DNA of 43,182 nucleotides from Mesorhizobium sp. (GTDB lineage Bacteria; Pseudomonadota; Alphaproteobacteria; Rhizobiales; Rhizobiaceae). Below, piece by piece: positions 34,286 to 42,208 of this stretch. Location of the stretch: positions 1-43,182 of the forward strand of contig NZ_JANJTZ010000007.1 in assembly GCF_024710845.1 (NCBI RefSeq), given 5' to 3'. The notes beneath the pieces were generated by a model. That model had not been told where the DNA came from. It did not search any database and worked only from the letters and a program-made list of their open reading frames with translations. The position numbers were made by a program, and so were the translations under genes. Each line of letters begins with the position of its first letter. Within the stretch, counting starts at the first letter, position 1.

Positions 34286-35248
34286 TCAGGTCGCCAATGC
34301 AGCCGACAACTCGGGCCCTACCGGCACGATGCCGGTCGGGTTGAGCGACTTGATCGAGTAGTAGCCGCGCTTGATGTGGTCGATGCTGACGGTGTCGCGC
34401 ACGCCGAGGATCCCAAGAATGCGCGCCTGGTAGGCGCTCAGCGCGGGATAGTCGGCGATGCGGCGCAGGTTGCACTTGAAGAGGCCGTGATAGGCCACGT
34501 CGAAGCGCACCAGCGTCACGAAAAGCCCCACATCGGCTTCGGTGAAGCGGTCGCCCAGGAGGAAGTCGCGGCCGTCGCCGAGGCGCCCCTCGAGTTCGTC
34601 GAGCATGGCGAAGACGTCGTGAAACGCTTCCTCGTAGGCCACCTGCGTGGTGGCAAAGCCTGCGCGGTAGACGCCGTTGTTGAGAGCCGGGTAGATGCGG
34701 GCGTTGAGCGCGTCGATCTCCTCGCGGAAGTCGGCCGGATAGAGATGGAAGCTGTCGTGCGCCAGATCGCCGAAACCAGAATTCAGCATCCGCAGGATGT
34801 CGGCGGATTCGTTGTTGACGATGGTGCCGAGCTGTTTGTCCCACAACACCGGCACCGTCGCCCGGCCCGAGATAGTGGGGTCGGCGCGGGTGTAGATCTC
34901 GTGCAGGAAGTTGGCGCCATTCACCGTGTCCAGGTCGGCGCCGGCCGCGTCTCCGAAGCGCCAGCCCTGGTCTGACAGTTCAGGTTCGACGACGGAAACC
35001 GAGATCACGTCCTCCAGCCCCTTCAGCTTGCGCCCGATCAGCGTGCGCGAGGCCCAGGGGCAGATCAGCGCGACATAGAGATGGTAGCGCCCCAGCTCGG
35101 CATTGAATCCCGCTTCGCCGGTCGGCCCGGCGCTGCCGTCGGGCGTCACCCAGTGGCGGAAGCTCGAGGTTTGGCGGACGAAGCCGCCCTTCTCATCCTT
35201 GGCCTGGACGGGCTGCCAGTCGGCCACCCATTTCCCGTTTCTCAGCAT
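34286..35248 (-). CDS. Glutathionyl-hydroquinone reductase (YqjG/EcmB type)
   Basis: This 320-residue Xi-class glutathione transferase reduces glutathionyl-hydroquinones to hydroquinones. The catalytic Cys is in YVALICPWASRTLIGRKLKG. The N-terminal half is thioredoxin-like (VPVLWDKQLGTIVNNESADI) and the C-terminal half helical (FLLGDRFTEADVGLFVTLVR). The ATG at 35248 has GAGGAAA upstream. It lies 10 bp after the dioxygenase-like gene, so they share a transcript. Confidence 0.92.
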   Translation of the reverse strand: MLRNGKWVADWQPVQAKDEKGGFVRQTSSFRHWVTPDGSAGPTGEAGFNAELGRYHLYVALICPWASRTLIGRKLKGLEDVISVSVVEPELSDQGWRFGDAAGADLDTVNGANFLHEIYTRADPTISGRATVPVLWDKQLGTIVNNESADILRMLNSGFGDLAHDSFHLYPADFREEIDALNARIYPALNNGVYRAGFATTQVAYEEAFHDVFAMLDELEGRLGDGRDFLLGDRFTEADVGLFVTLVRFDVAYHGLFKCNLRRIADYPALSAYQARILGILGVRDTVSIDHIKRGYYSIKSLNPTGIVPVGPELSAALAT

Positions 35249-35258
35249 GGTCGTTTCC

Positions 35259-36122
35259 TCAATTCTTAATCGTAATGGAGGTGCCCCAGGGGTCATGCAG
35301 GGTCAGGCCGCCGGTGTCCTTGATGCTCGTGATGCCGGCGCTGTCGGCGCGCGCGGCGATGGCTGCGAGGTCAGCGGCATCCCGGACGAGGATTTGCACG
35401 GCATCCAGACCAGCCATGTCCTCAGGGCGCTTCCCTGCGCGGCGGCTGTTCCAGACATTGCCGGCGAGTTGATGGTGATAGCCGCCGCTGCCGTAGAAGC
35501 TGGCGCCCGGGTAGCGCGCGGCGATGTCGAGACCGAGGACGTCGCGGTAGAAGCGGTCGGCCTCGGCCGTATCGCCCACCTGCAGGTGGACATGGCCAAT
35601 GCTCCCGTCCTCGGGAAAGCCCGTCCAATCGGTGCCCTCCGCGCCCCGCAGCAGTTCCTGCACATCCAGTGGGTCCGTGCTCATCTGGATCTCGCCCTTC
35701 GGACCGCGCCAGCGCGAGACCGGGCGGTCGGTGTAGACCTCGATGCCATTGCCCTCGGGATCGGCGAGGTAGAGCGCCTCGCTGACGATGTGGTCCGATG
35801 CTCCCTGCAGCGGCACACGCGCTGCCATCACATACGCCAGCCAGCGCGCGAGGTCGGATCGGGTCGGCATCAGGAAGGCAGTGTGGAAGAGCCCGGCTTG
35901 GCGCGGATCGAAGTTTGCCAGCGTCGGATCTCCAACGAGTTCGAGCAGCGGCGTGGCGCCGGTGCCGAGCGTCACCCGCCGGTCGCCGGTCTCGATCGAG
36001 GTGAGCCCGAGAACGGTCTGGTAGAAGGCGGAAACCGCATCAAGATCGCGCACCTTAAGCCGGACCGCCCCGATGTGCAGCGGCGCAGCCTTCATGTCGA
36101 AGTATTCGGTGGCGATGGTCAT
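35259..36122 (-). CDS. CatE-like ring-cleavage dioxygenase (two VOC domains)
   Basis: This 287-residue protein has two vicinal-oxygen-chelate repeats. Metal ligands are expected at His15-His16 region/IGAVRLKVRD, His in GLFHTAFLMP, His in SIGHVHLQVGD and the acidic residues of GNGIEVYTDRP. It is close in length and blocks (SEALYLADPEGNGIE; GGYHHQLAGNVWNSR) to Bacillus CatE, a catechol-2,3-dioxygenase induced by quinones. GGAGA precedes the ATG. The DoxX gene upstream mirrors the catDE pair. Confidence 0.88.
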   Translation of the reverse strand: MTIATEYFDMKAAPLHIGAVRLKVRDLDAVSAFYQTVLGLTSIETGDRRVTLGTGATPLLELVGDPTLANFDPRQAGLFHTAFLMPTRSDLARWLAYVMAARVPLQGASDHIVSEALYLADPEGNGIEVYTDRPVSRWRGPKGEIQMSTDPLDVQELLRGAEGTDWTGFPEDGSIGHVHLQVGDTAEADRFYRDVLGLDIAARYPGASFYGSGGYHHQLAGNVWNSRRAGKRPEDMAGLDAVQILVRDAADLAAIAARADSAGITSIKDTGGLTLHDPWGTSITIKN

Positions 36123-36183
36123 GTCGGGTCTCCTTGAGAATGGGTGCGGCCGCGGGACGGTGTCCCGCAGCCAAAAGGCAGGA

Positions 36184-36627
36184 TCAGACGCGGCTGCGCT
36201 TCAGCGCGAAGGCGCCGTCGCCGAGCAGGGCCTGGACCACCAGGGTCACCGCCCAGAACGCCGGGAATTCCCAGCCGCCGCCTTCGTTCGAGAAGAAGAA
36301 GCCGGCTGCGCCGTGGGGCACGTAGATCGATCCCAGCAGGATGGGTATGAGCGCCAGGGACACCCAGCGGCTGTAGACACCGAGGATCAGGGCGATGCCG
36401 CCGAACAGTTCGGCCGCGATGACGAGATAGGCGAGCGGTTCGGGAAGCCCGAGGCTGGCGAAGTAGCCCGCGGTGCCGGCCGGTGTGAACACGAAGAGCT
36501 TCAGCCCGGCATGGGCGAGAAACAGCAGGCCCATCGAGACACGCAGGATCGCGGCGGCAAGATCGGCGTTAGCAACGCCCTCGACGAGAGACGGACGGGT
36601 GGCGGAGTGGGTGGAAGCGTAGGTCAT
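36184..36627 (-). CDS. DoxX-family membrane protein (CatD-like)
   Basis: This 147-residue protein has four membrane segments (ILRVSMGLLFLAHAGLKLFV; LAYLVIAAELFGGIALILGV; WVSLALIPILLGSIYVPHGA; FWAVTLVVQALLG). It has the DoxX/CatD pattern of small quinone-associated membrane proteins. It probably belongs to the same operon as the CatE-like gene. Biochemical function in this family is poorly defined. Confidence 0.85.
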   Translation of the reverse strand: MTYASTHSATRPSLVEGVANADLAAAILRVSMGLLFLAHAGLKLFVFTPAGTAGYFASLGLPEPLAYLVIAAELFGGIALILGVYSRWVSLALIPILLGSIYVPHGAAGFFFSNEGGGWEFPAFWAVTLVVQALLGDGAFALKRSRV

Positions 36628-36655
36628 TGTCTTGGTCCTTGGATTCGGGGAAAGA

Positions 36656-37288
36656 TCAGGCAGCGCGCTGCCAAGTGGGGGCGATGTCCGTGCCGTGCCC
36701 GAGGCCGTAGCCCAGCGTGATGTTTAGCGCAGCGACCGGCTCGAGGTATCGGGCGGAGGCTAGGGCGCCGGTCTCCAGCGTCTCGAACCCGGCGCTCCGC
36801 GCCAGATCGATCACGGCGGCGCGGGCGGCCTCGTCGTCTCCGGCAACAAAGACCGTCGTGGGCAGTCCGGCAGCCTTACCGCCGTTCTGAAGGACCTGCG
36901 CGAAGATCGTGTTGAAGGCTTTGACGACTTTCGCCTGCGGCGCGCGCTTCTGGATTTCCTCGGCAGCACTCGTCGTATGACCGATGCTGAGGCCAGAGAA
37001 GTCCGCCGTCGTCGGGTTTGTGATGTCTACGACGACCTTGCCGGCGAACCCGCCGCCGGCCACGATGACATCGGCTGCGGCATCATATGGTACCGCCAGA
37101 ACGACGATGTCCGCCGCTTGCGCGGCTGTGGCGATGGGGGCGAATGACACGCCATTGCCCAGTTCCCGCGCGGCGGCTTCTGCCTTCGCGCTGTCCCGGC
37201 TGGCGATGGTCACCGAATGGCCGGCCTCTGCGAACCGGGTGGCAAGCCCCTGCGCCATGTTGCCGGCGCCAATGATCGAGATGTTCAT
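36656..37288 (-). CDS. NADP-binding oxidoreductase (F420-dependent reductase-like)
   Basis: This 210-residue Rossmann protein has the dinucleotide motif ISIIGAGNMAQGLATRFAEA, then DIVVLAVPY, then VVVDITNPT and KVVKAFNTIFAQVL, the pattern of F420:NADPH oxidoreductase-like NAD(P)-binding proteins. Proteobacteria like this usually lack F420, so the second substrate is more likely a flavin or quinone. It is the first gene of the detoxification operon, downstream of the LysR gene and on the same strand. Confidence 0.87.
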   Translation of the reverse strand: MNISIIGAGNMAQGLATRFAEAGHSVTIASRDSAKAEAAARELGNGVSFAPIATAAQAADIVVLAVPYDAAADVIVAGGGFAGKVVVDITNPTTADFSGLSIGHTTSAAEEIQKRAPQAKVVKAFNTIFAQVLQNGGKAAGLPTTVFVAGDDEAARAAVIDLARSAGFETLETGALASARYLEPVAALNITLGYGLGHGTDIAPTWQRAA

Positions 37289-37420
37289 TTCGTTCTCCTT
37301 CTGACATCCGGCGTTCGGCTGAGCGCCAGTTCCTGCGTCATGGGGAGAAGATAGCCTCTGACCTATTGAACGATAATCCGATCATCGGGAAGATGATTGC
37401 TTCCTCGATGGATGGAATAG

Positions 37421-38332
37421 TCACCATCCTTGCTCCCAGTGCGGTGTCTGTCTGTACCGTTCGATCAGGAAGTCGACGAGCAGACGCACCTTCGCGGCGA
37501 GGTGCCGGTTGTGCGGGTATAGGACGTGAACGTCGTAGGGCTCCGTCTCGAAGGATGACAGAACTCGGTTCACCCTGCCGGACCGCAGCGCTTCCCCCGC
37601 CACGAAGGCCGGGACGCAGGCGAGCCCCAGCCCCAGGGCCGCGGCCTGAACGCAGGCTTCGGCATTGGAGTAGCGGATGCGACCTGAGACGTTCACCATC
37701 TCCACGTCACCGTCTGGCGTCCTGAAGGGCCATCGGTTCGGCTCGCGAAAATTGGTGTCGATGATGCAGGTGTGGTGTTCCAGGTCCGAAGGCGCCGCGG
37801 GCGCGTCATGCGTGTCGAGATAGGCGGGCGCGGCCACCACGACGATACGAACGGCGCAGAGCTTCCGGATGATCAGGCTGGAATCGCCGGGCCGTCCGAC
37901 ACGGATGGCGAGATCGAAGCCCTCGTCGACCACATTGACCACCCGGTCCGAAAAGCTGACGTCGAGTTCGATGTCTGGATAGCGCGCAGCGAACTCGTTT
38001 AGGGCCGGCACCATTTCCAGCGTGCCGAAGGTCAGCGGCGCAGTCAGACGCAGTCGCCCCCGCGGCGACTGCGAGATGTTGCGGATATCGAGGTCCAGGG
38101 CTTCTAGTTCGTCGACGAGCGGTTTCAGCCGATCGAAATATGCCCTGCCAGCCTCCGTTGGCGATACGGATCGCGTCGTCCGGTTGAGTAGCCGCACGCC
38201 TAGCTCGGCTTCCAGGCGCGAGATCAGCTTGGATGCCTGGCCAGAACTGGTCCCCAACTTTTTTGCCGCCCCGGTGAAGCTGCCCGCTTCCATGACGGCG
38301 AGAAACATCCGGTCGCATTCGAGACGGTCCAT
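37421..38332 (-). CDS. LysR-family regulator of the quinone-detoxification genes
   Basis: This 303-residue protein has an N-terminal HTH (GSFTGAAKKLGTSSGQASKL; ISRLEAELGVRLLNRTTRSV) and the CrgA-type effector domain (FDLAIRVGRPGDSSLIIRKL; AALGLGLACVPAFVAGEAL). AGGGA precedes the ATG at 38332. The 132 bp between it and the next gene contain CCGAT-C-ATCGG (37378-37388), a possible operator. Quinone or phenol sensing is inferred from the neighbours. Confidence 0.9.
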   Translation of the reverse strand: MDRLECDRMFLAVMEAGSFTGAAKKLGTSSGQASKLISRLEAELGVRLLNRTTRSVSPTEAGRAYFDRLKPLVDELEALDLDIRNISQSPRGRLRLTAPLTFGTLEMVPALNEFAARYPDIELDVSFSDRVVNVVDEGFDLAIRVGRPGDSSLIIRKLCAVRIVVVAAPAYLDTHDAPAAPSDLEHHTCIIDTNFREPNRWPFRTPDGDVEMVNVSGRIRYSNAEACVQAAALGLGLACVPAFVAGEALRSGRVNRVLSSFETEPYDVHVLYPHNRHLAAKVRLLVDFLIERYRQTPHWEQGW

Positions 38333-38432
38333 TGCATCCCTTGCGGCTGGAATGAGCGATCTGTACTGTTCATTCTAGCAATTCTAGGCAGCGAAAGCCA
38401 TGAAACACCGAATTTTGCCGGCACTGCTCAAG

Positions 38433-38673
38433 TCATTGGAAACTGCAGGCCCGCTCCTGATCCCGCGTTACGGAGTGGTCGGCCAGCATCCCGGCGATGG
38501 AGCATCCTGAGTTCGCCGGCCGAGTGTGCCTGGACCTCGCTGGTGTACTCCACCGCGGGCGGGCAGACGGTGGCGAAGGGCGGTTCAGAACCCCCCGTCG
38601 CGCAGCCGGTCAGCCAGCTCGCAACGATCGCGAGGACGGTGAGCCGCAGCCTCCAGCATCCGGAGTTGGACAT
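38433..38673 (-). pseudogene. Rz1-like small lipoprotein, frameshifted
   Basis: From ATG 38673, MSNSGCWRLRLTVLAIVASW ends in the lipobox LTGC, followed by a short periplasmic part (FATVCPPAVEYTSEVQAHSA). At about 38500 the frame breaks. The next frame continues sensibly (IAGMLADHSVTRDQERACSF) to a stop at 38433, indicating loss of a few bases. Small Pro/Cys lipoproteins nested after a membrane gene resemble the Rz1 outer spanin. The start overlaps the stop of the preceding gene. Confidence 0.6.
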
Positions 38674-38861
38674 CAATGGCTTTCTCCGTGCTTTCGTGGC
38701 CTTCGGCGAGGCCGTCTCATTCGCTCGCCGGACCGCCAAAGCGCAAACAGGAACAGAAGCACGGTGACCATGATGACGCAGTAACGCAGCGCCGCCCGCA
38801 TCCACCGGCTGGCGGCGATTCCGGTGAGGAGCGCGGCGATCACCGCCGCCCCCGCTTCCAA
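38673..38861 (-). CDS. Small single- or double-span membrane protein of the lysis-like cassette
   Basis: This 62-residue protein has two hydrophobic runs (AGAAVIAALLTGIAASRWM and ALRYCVIMVTVLLFLFALW) and a strongly basic C-terminus (RMRRPRRRPRKHG). It overlaps the preceding small gene by 22 bp, and its stop overlaps the Rz1-like start (TGATG). This is the compact arrangement of holin/spanin genes. I do not recognise an exact family. Confidence 0.5.
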   Translation of the reverse strand: MEAGAAVIAALLTGIAASRWMRAALRYCVIMVTVLLFLFALWRSGERMRRPRRRPRKHGESH

Positions 38862-39040
38862 TAGTCAAGGCGGGCGCAAATCGTGGCCGCGATGCCGCCA
38901 CACCCCACGGCGATGAACACCCATCGCAGCGTGTCGAGATATGGGACGAGCGGCAGGATGGCGGACCGAGTCCCGGCCAGCACGCTCTGCGCCCGCTCCT
39001 CGCCCGCAGCACCTAGCAAACTCTTGTATGAAATTGGCAT
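38840..39040 (-). CDS. Small membrane protein downstream of virD4, lysis-associated
   Basis: This 66-residue protein from ATG 39040 has one C-terminal span (TLRWVFIAVGCGGIAATICA) and ends LDYWKRGRR. It resembles the membrane tail of lysozyme-type proteins in rhizobial conjugative regions, so it may be a remnant of a larger enzyme or a stand-alone holin-like protein. Its start lies in the sequence repeated next to the higBA operator. Confidence 0.45.
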   Translation of the reverse strand: MPISYKSLLGAAGEERAQSVLAGTRSAILPLVPYLDTLRWVFIAVGCGGIAATICARLDYWKRGRR

Positions 39041-39425
39041 AGGGCCCCGTTGCGCGCTCGCTCGTCCTTCCCGATAGCGAACACGCGATCCTCTAACGTC
39101 TTCCGTTTCGCGCTTAAAAGAGAAGGCGATGAAGCGGAGAGAGTCAGCCTGCCTCGGCCTCGGTGATCTCCAGTTCGTCTGGAACGGTTTCATCGAACAC
39201 CCGTGCCCAACTGGCAGCCTTTCCGCGCTGGCTCCCGGACCTGGCCGGCGCCTTGGCGAGAGCCTTCAGTTTTCGGGCGGCTTTGGCGAAACGTGCGTCG
39301 AGTGCGCCGCGCGCGGGCCTCGCAGAAGCCCCTGCCCGCGGCGGTGTCATCGCGGCAGCGAACGCCGCTCCTTGGCCCCTGCCGCCGGCGGCCTCGGGCT
39401 TTGGTGCGGCCGTTGGTTTCCGATC
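39020..39425. repeat. Right copy of diverged direct repeat (traG 3' end)
   Basis: This is homologous to 505-830 in the same orientation. It is the undecayed copy, containing the true end of virD4/traG and the spacer to the lysis-like genes. Confidence 0.8.
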
Positions 39426-41183
39426 GCGACGCTTTGCTTTCTCCTCCGGTGAGGCGCCCTGCCCCTCCGATTTCAAGGCATCCGCATCCTGGCCAGCTGA
39501 GGTGCCGATTGTTGCCGGCACTGGCCGCTGCGGCAGGAACTCGATCGCAGGCACATGCAGCGGGTTTGCCCTGGAAAACCACTCCATCGTCTTGAACGGC
39601 GCAGTCCTGAAGAACCGCAGCTTGTCGGCGAACACCGGGTTCTGGCCCTCGGCGAGGATGACCATCTTGCTCGCCGGCATCTGGCGGACTTCCTGCGGCA
39701 TCATCAGGTCGCGTTCGCGCAACTGCTCAACCTTGGTCCGACGATGAAGGCCCATCAGCTCGATCGTGCGGGATTCGGTCTTGTAGCGGATCGTGCGCTT
39801 GCCAAGGCCCTTGGAGACAGCATCCGCGGTCACCTGGTCATTGGCGCCGAACACCAGCTGGTAGCCGCAATTGCCCATGAGGGAATGGCGGGACGTCTCG
39901 CCATACATCTCATCGAGGTTCTTCAGGTCCTGGATCACGAAAGCCATCTTGATGTTGTAGCCCGCGACGTAGGGCAGCTTCGTCGTGATCTCGTTCATTT
40001 TCTTCAACTGCCGGAATTCGTCGAGCAGGAAATAGACCGGCACGGATTTCTCGGTATGCTCGAGCATGAGCACATCGAGGATCTGTTGCACGAAGAGGGC
40101 GAGCAGCGGCCGCAGCAGCGTGATGTCGGTGACGTTGGGGGCAAGATAGATCGACACTGGCCGGTGCTTCAGGGCGCGTAGATCCATGTCCGTGACCGAC
40201 GTTGCAGCGACCACGCGCTCATTGCGGAACGGCCTGAGCGCCTTTTGAATGTCGAGCAGCGCCGATGCGGCAGCACGCTCGGACAGGGCGATGTAAGCGT
40301 TGAAACTCTCCACCGTGAAACGGGACAGATAGGGTTCGCGCTCCTTGATGAGGATCATCAGCGCCTGCAGATTCGCCCCGCTGTTGAAGAAGGCCGTCAC
40401 CTCGCCGAGGTTGCGATGTCCCTCGTAGAAGACGCTTTCGTTGATGTAGCTGATCGCGCCGGCCATGACCTGCTGGGCCGTGGCCTGCCAGATCGAATTC
40501 TCGGACTCGGTGACTTCCGGGACGAAGATTGCGGCCATGTTCTGGATGTCGGTGGTTCGGTCGCCGCGATCCGGGCGAATGAAGTCGAGCGGGTTGTAGC
40601 GATGCGTCCTCTCCGATCCCGGCGCGAACAGGAAGACCTGGTTGCCCTTCGATTTGCGATGGCCGGCAGTGCTGCGAAAGATCTCGCCCTTGAGGTCGGT
40701 GACGATCATCGAGCCTTCGTGGGTGAGCGCGTTCGGCACGACGTAGCAGGCGCCCTTCCCCGAACGCGTCGGCCCGATGACAAGGTGATGCCGATCGTCC
40801 TCTACACGGAGGATTTGACGTCCGAACCGCCCAAGGATTTTGCCCCTTTTCCGGAACCATCCTTCACGCCGTAGCGACATCATCGTCTGGAAGCGGGCAT
40901 CGCCGAGGGGGCTCGAATTGGGGCGCAGGCCGGCATAGGCGACAACGGCGGCGACCAGGCACGCAGGCAAGAGTGCGCCCAGCGCCACGACGCGCAGGAC
41001 GGAGCTATCGCCATAGACGACGAGTTGCTGGAACGGCGCGAACGGATTTGTGGTGATGGTCACCTGCAGGATCCTGCCGTCGCCATAAATGACCTGCAGC
41101 GCGAGGCCATAGGCCAGCAGCCACGCCGCGAAGGCGACGGTCAGGCAGAAGCCGATATAGAAGACGCGAAGCGAGCCGGTCAT
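39144..41183 (-). CDS. virD4: VirD4/TraG type IV coupling protein
   Basis: This 679-residue inner-membrane ATPase delivers the relaxosome DNA to the secretion channel. Two N-terminal spans (FYIGFCLTVAFAAWLLAYGL; VALGALLPACLVAAVVAYAG) flank a periplasmic loop. Walker A GPTRSGKG is at residues 137-144, Walker B in VPVYFLLDEFRQLKK, and further motifs are NGALTHEG-like and LMGNCGYQLVFGAND. A low-complexity basic tail (KAKRRDRKPTAAPKPEAAGG onward) ends DELEITEAEAG. The ATG at 41183 overlaps the virB11 stop as ATGA. The C-terminal tail is the part duplicated at 583-800. Confidence 0.95.
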   Translation of the reverse strand: MTGSLRVFYIGFCLTVAFAAWLLAYGLALQVIYGDGRILQVTITTNPFAPFQQLVVYGDSSVLRVVALGALLPACLVAAVVAYAGLRPNSSPLGDARFQTMMSLRREGWFRKRGKILGRFGRQILRVEDDRHHLVIGPTRSGKGACYVVPNALTHEGSMIVTDLKGEIFRSTAGHRKSKGNQVFLFAPGSERTHRYNPLDFIRPDRGDRTTDIQNMAAIFVPEVTESENSIWQATAQQVMAGAISYINESVFYEGHRNLGEVTAFFNSGANLQALMILIKEREPYLSRFTVESFNAYIALSERAAASALLDIQKALRPFRNERVVAATSVTDMDLRALKHRPVSIYLAPNVTDITLLRPLLALFVQQILDVLMLEHTEKSVPVYFLLDEFRQLKKMNEITTKLPYVAGYNIKMAFVIQDLKNLDEMYGETSRHSLMGNCGYQLVFGANDQVTADAVSKGLGKRTIRYKTESRTIELMGLHRRTKVEQLRERDLMMPQEVRQMPASKMVILAEGQNPVFADKLRFFRTAPFKTMEWFSRANPLHVPAIEFLPQRPVPATIGTSAGQDADALKSEGQGASPEEKAKRRDRKPTAAPKPEAAGGRGQGAAFAAAMTPPRAGASARPARGALDARFAKAARKLKALAKAPARSGSQRGKAASWARVFDETVPDELEITEAEAG

Positions 41184-42208
41184 GGCACATCCATCCGTTC
41201 GCACGCGAAGAATATCTCGGAGACGCCACGTCGGCCCCCTTCCCTGCGCAACTGGATGACGATCGGAATGACGCTCTGGATGTAGGAGATGAGATCGGCC
41301 TTCGGGTAGGCGGCCGACAAGCCGGACTGCATGACCATCATGGCGAGCTGCTCATAGGCGCCGAGCGGCGTGTCGGCATGAACCGTCGACATGGATCCGG
41401 GATGACCGGTGTTGATGGCACGCAGGAACGCGAAGGCCTCCGATCCCCTCACCTCGCCGACGAAGAGGCGATCCGGTCGCATGCGCAGCGAAGCCTCGAG
41501 CAGCGATTGGATTGTCACGCTCGCCGTTCCCTGGTCACCACGCGATGCGAGCAGATGGACCGCATTCTTTTGGGGCGGAAAGAGCTCGCGTGTGTCTTCC
41601 AGGGTGATGATGCGCTCATGCGGATCGACCGACTTAAGACATGCATTCAGGAAGGTTGTTTTGCCGCTCGATGTGCCACCACTGATCAAGATCGACACGC
41701 GATTGACGATCGCTGTGCGGATGAAGCCGTAAACATCCCGATCCGAGAGCAGTTCGACCAGGGCCTGGTCGGTTTCGCTCAGGCCGCCGACGGCGACCGC
41801 CACCTGATCGAGCGATCCCTGGTCGCGGTAGTCTTCGAGTGTGAAGTTGCTGACGACCTGTTTGCGGATCGACAGCGTGCCGCCGTCCGGTGCCGCGGGA
41901 GGCAGAACGACTTGGATGCGCTCACCAGTAGGAAGCGCTGCGCTGAGGATCGGATTGGCGGGGCTGACGAACTGGTTGGTGCTTGCAGCCACGCGCTCGC
42001 CGATGTTGACGATCTCGGCAGTGGTGAGCTCCGGAACCTCCTGGAACTCCATGTGCGCCGAGCCGAGACGTTCGACATAGACCTGCCCGGGCCGATTGAC
42101 CGAGATCTCGACCACCTCTGCATCGTTCAGGAACGCCTTCAGAGGAGCAAGCGCCCGATAGAGGAAATAGTGCCGGTTGGACGCGGGATCAGTTGAGGCC
42201 ACGTTCAC
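41180..42208 (-). CDS. virB11: VirB11 secretion ATPase
   Basis: This 342-residue hexameric ATPase of the type IV secretion channel has an N-terminal domain with EISVNRPGQVYVE. The C-terminal RecA-like domain has Walker A GGTSSGKTT (about 177-185), Asp box EDTRELF, Walker B-like MRPDRLFVGEVRGSEAFAFL and His box TGHPGSMSTVHAD. It starts with GTG at 42208, overlapping virB10 by 20 bp; AGGGAGA lies 6 bases upstream. The order virB10-virB11-virD4 is that of compact alphaproteobacterial conjugation operons. Confidence 0.95.
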   Translation of the reverse strand: MNVASTDPASNRHYFLYRALAPLKAFLNDAEVVEISVNRPGQVYVERLGSAHMEFQEVPELTTAEIVNIGERVAASTNQFVSPANPILSAALPTGERIQVVLPPAAPDGGTLSIRKQVVSNFTLEDYRDQGSLDQVAVAVGGLSETDQALVELLSDRDVYGFIRTAIVNRVSILISGGTSSGKTTFLNACLKSVDPHERIITLEDTRELFPPQKNAVHLLASRGDQGTASVTIQSLLEASLRMRPDRLFVGEVRGSEAFAFLRAINTGHPGSMSTVHADTPLGAYEQLAMMVMQSGLSAAYPKADLISYIQSVIPIVIQLRREGGRRGVSEIFFACERMDVP

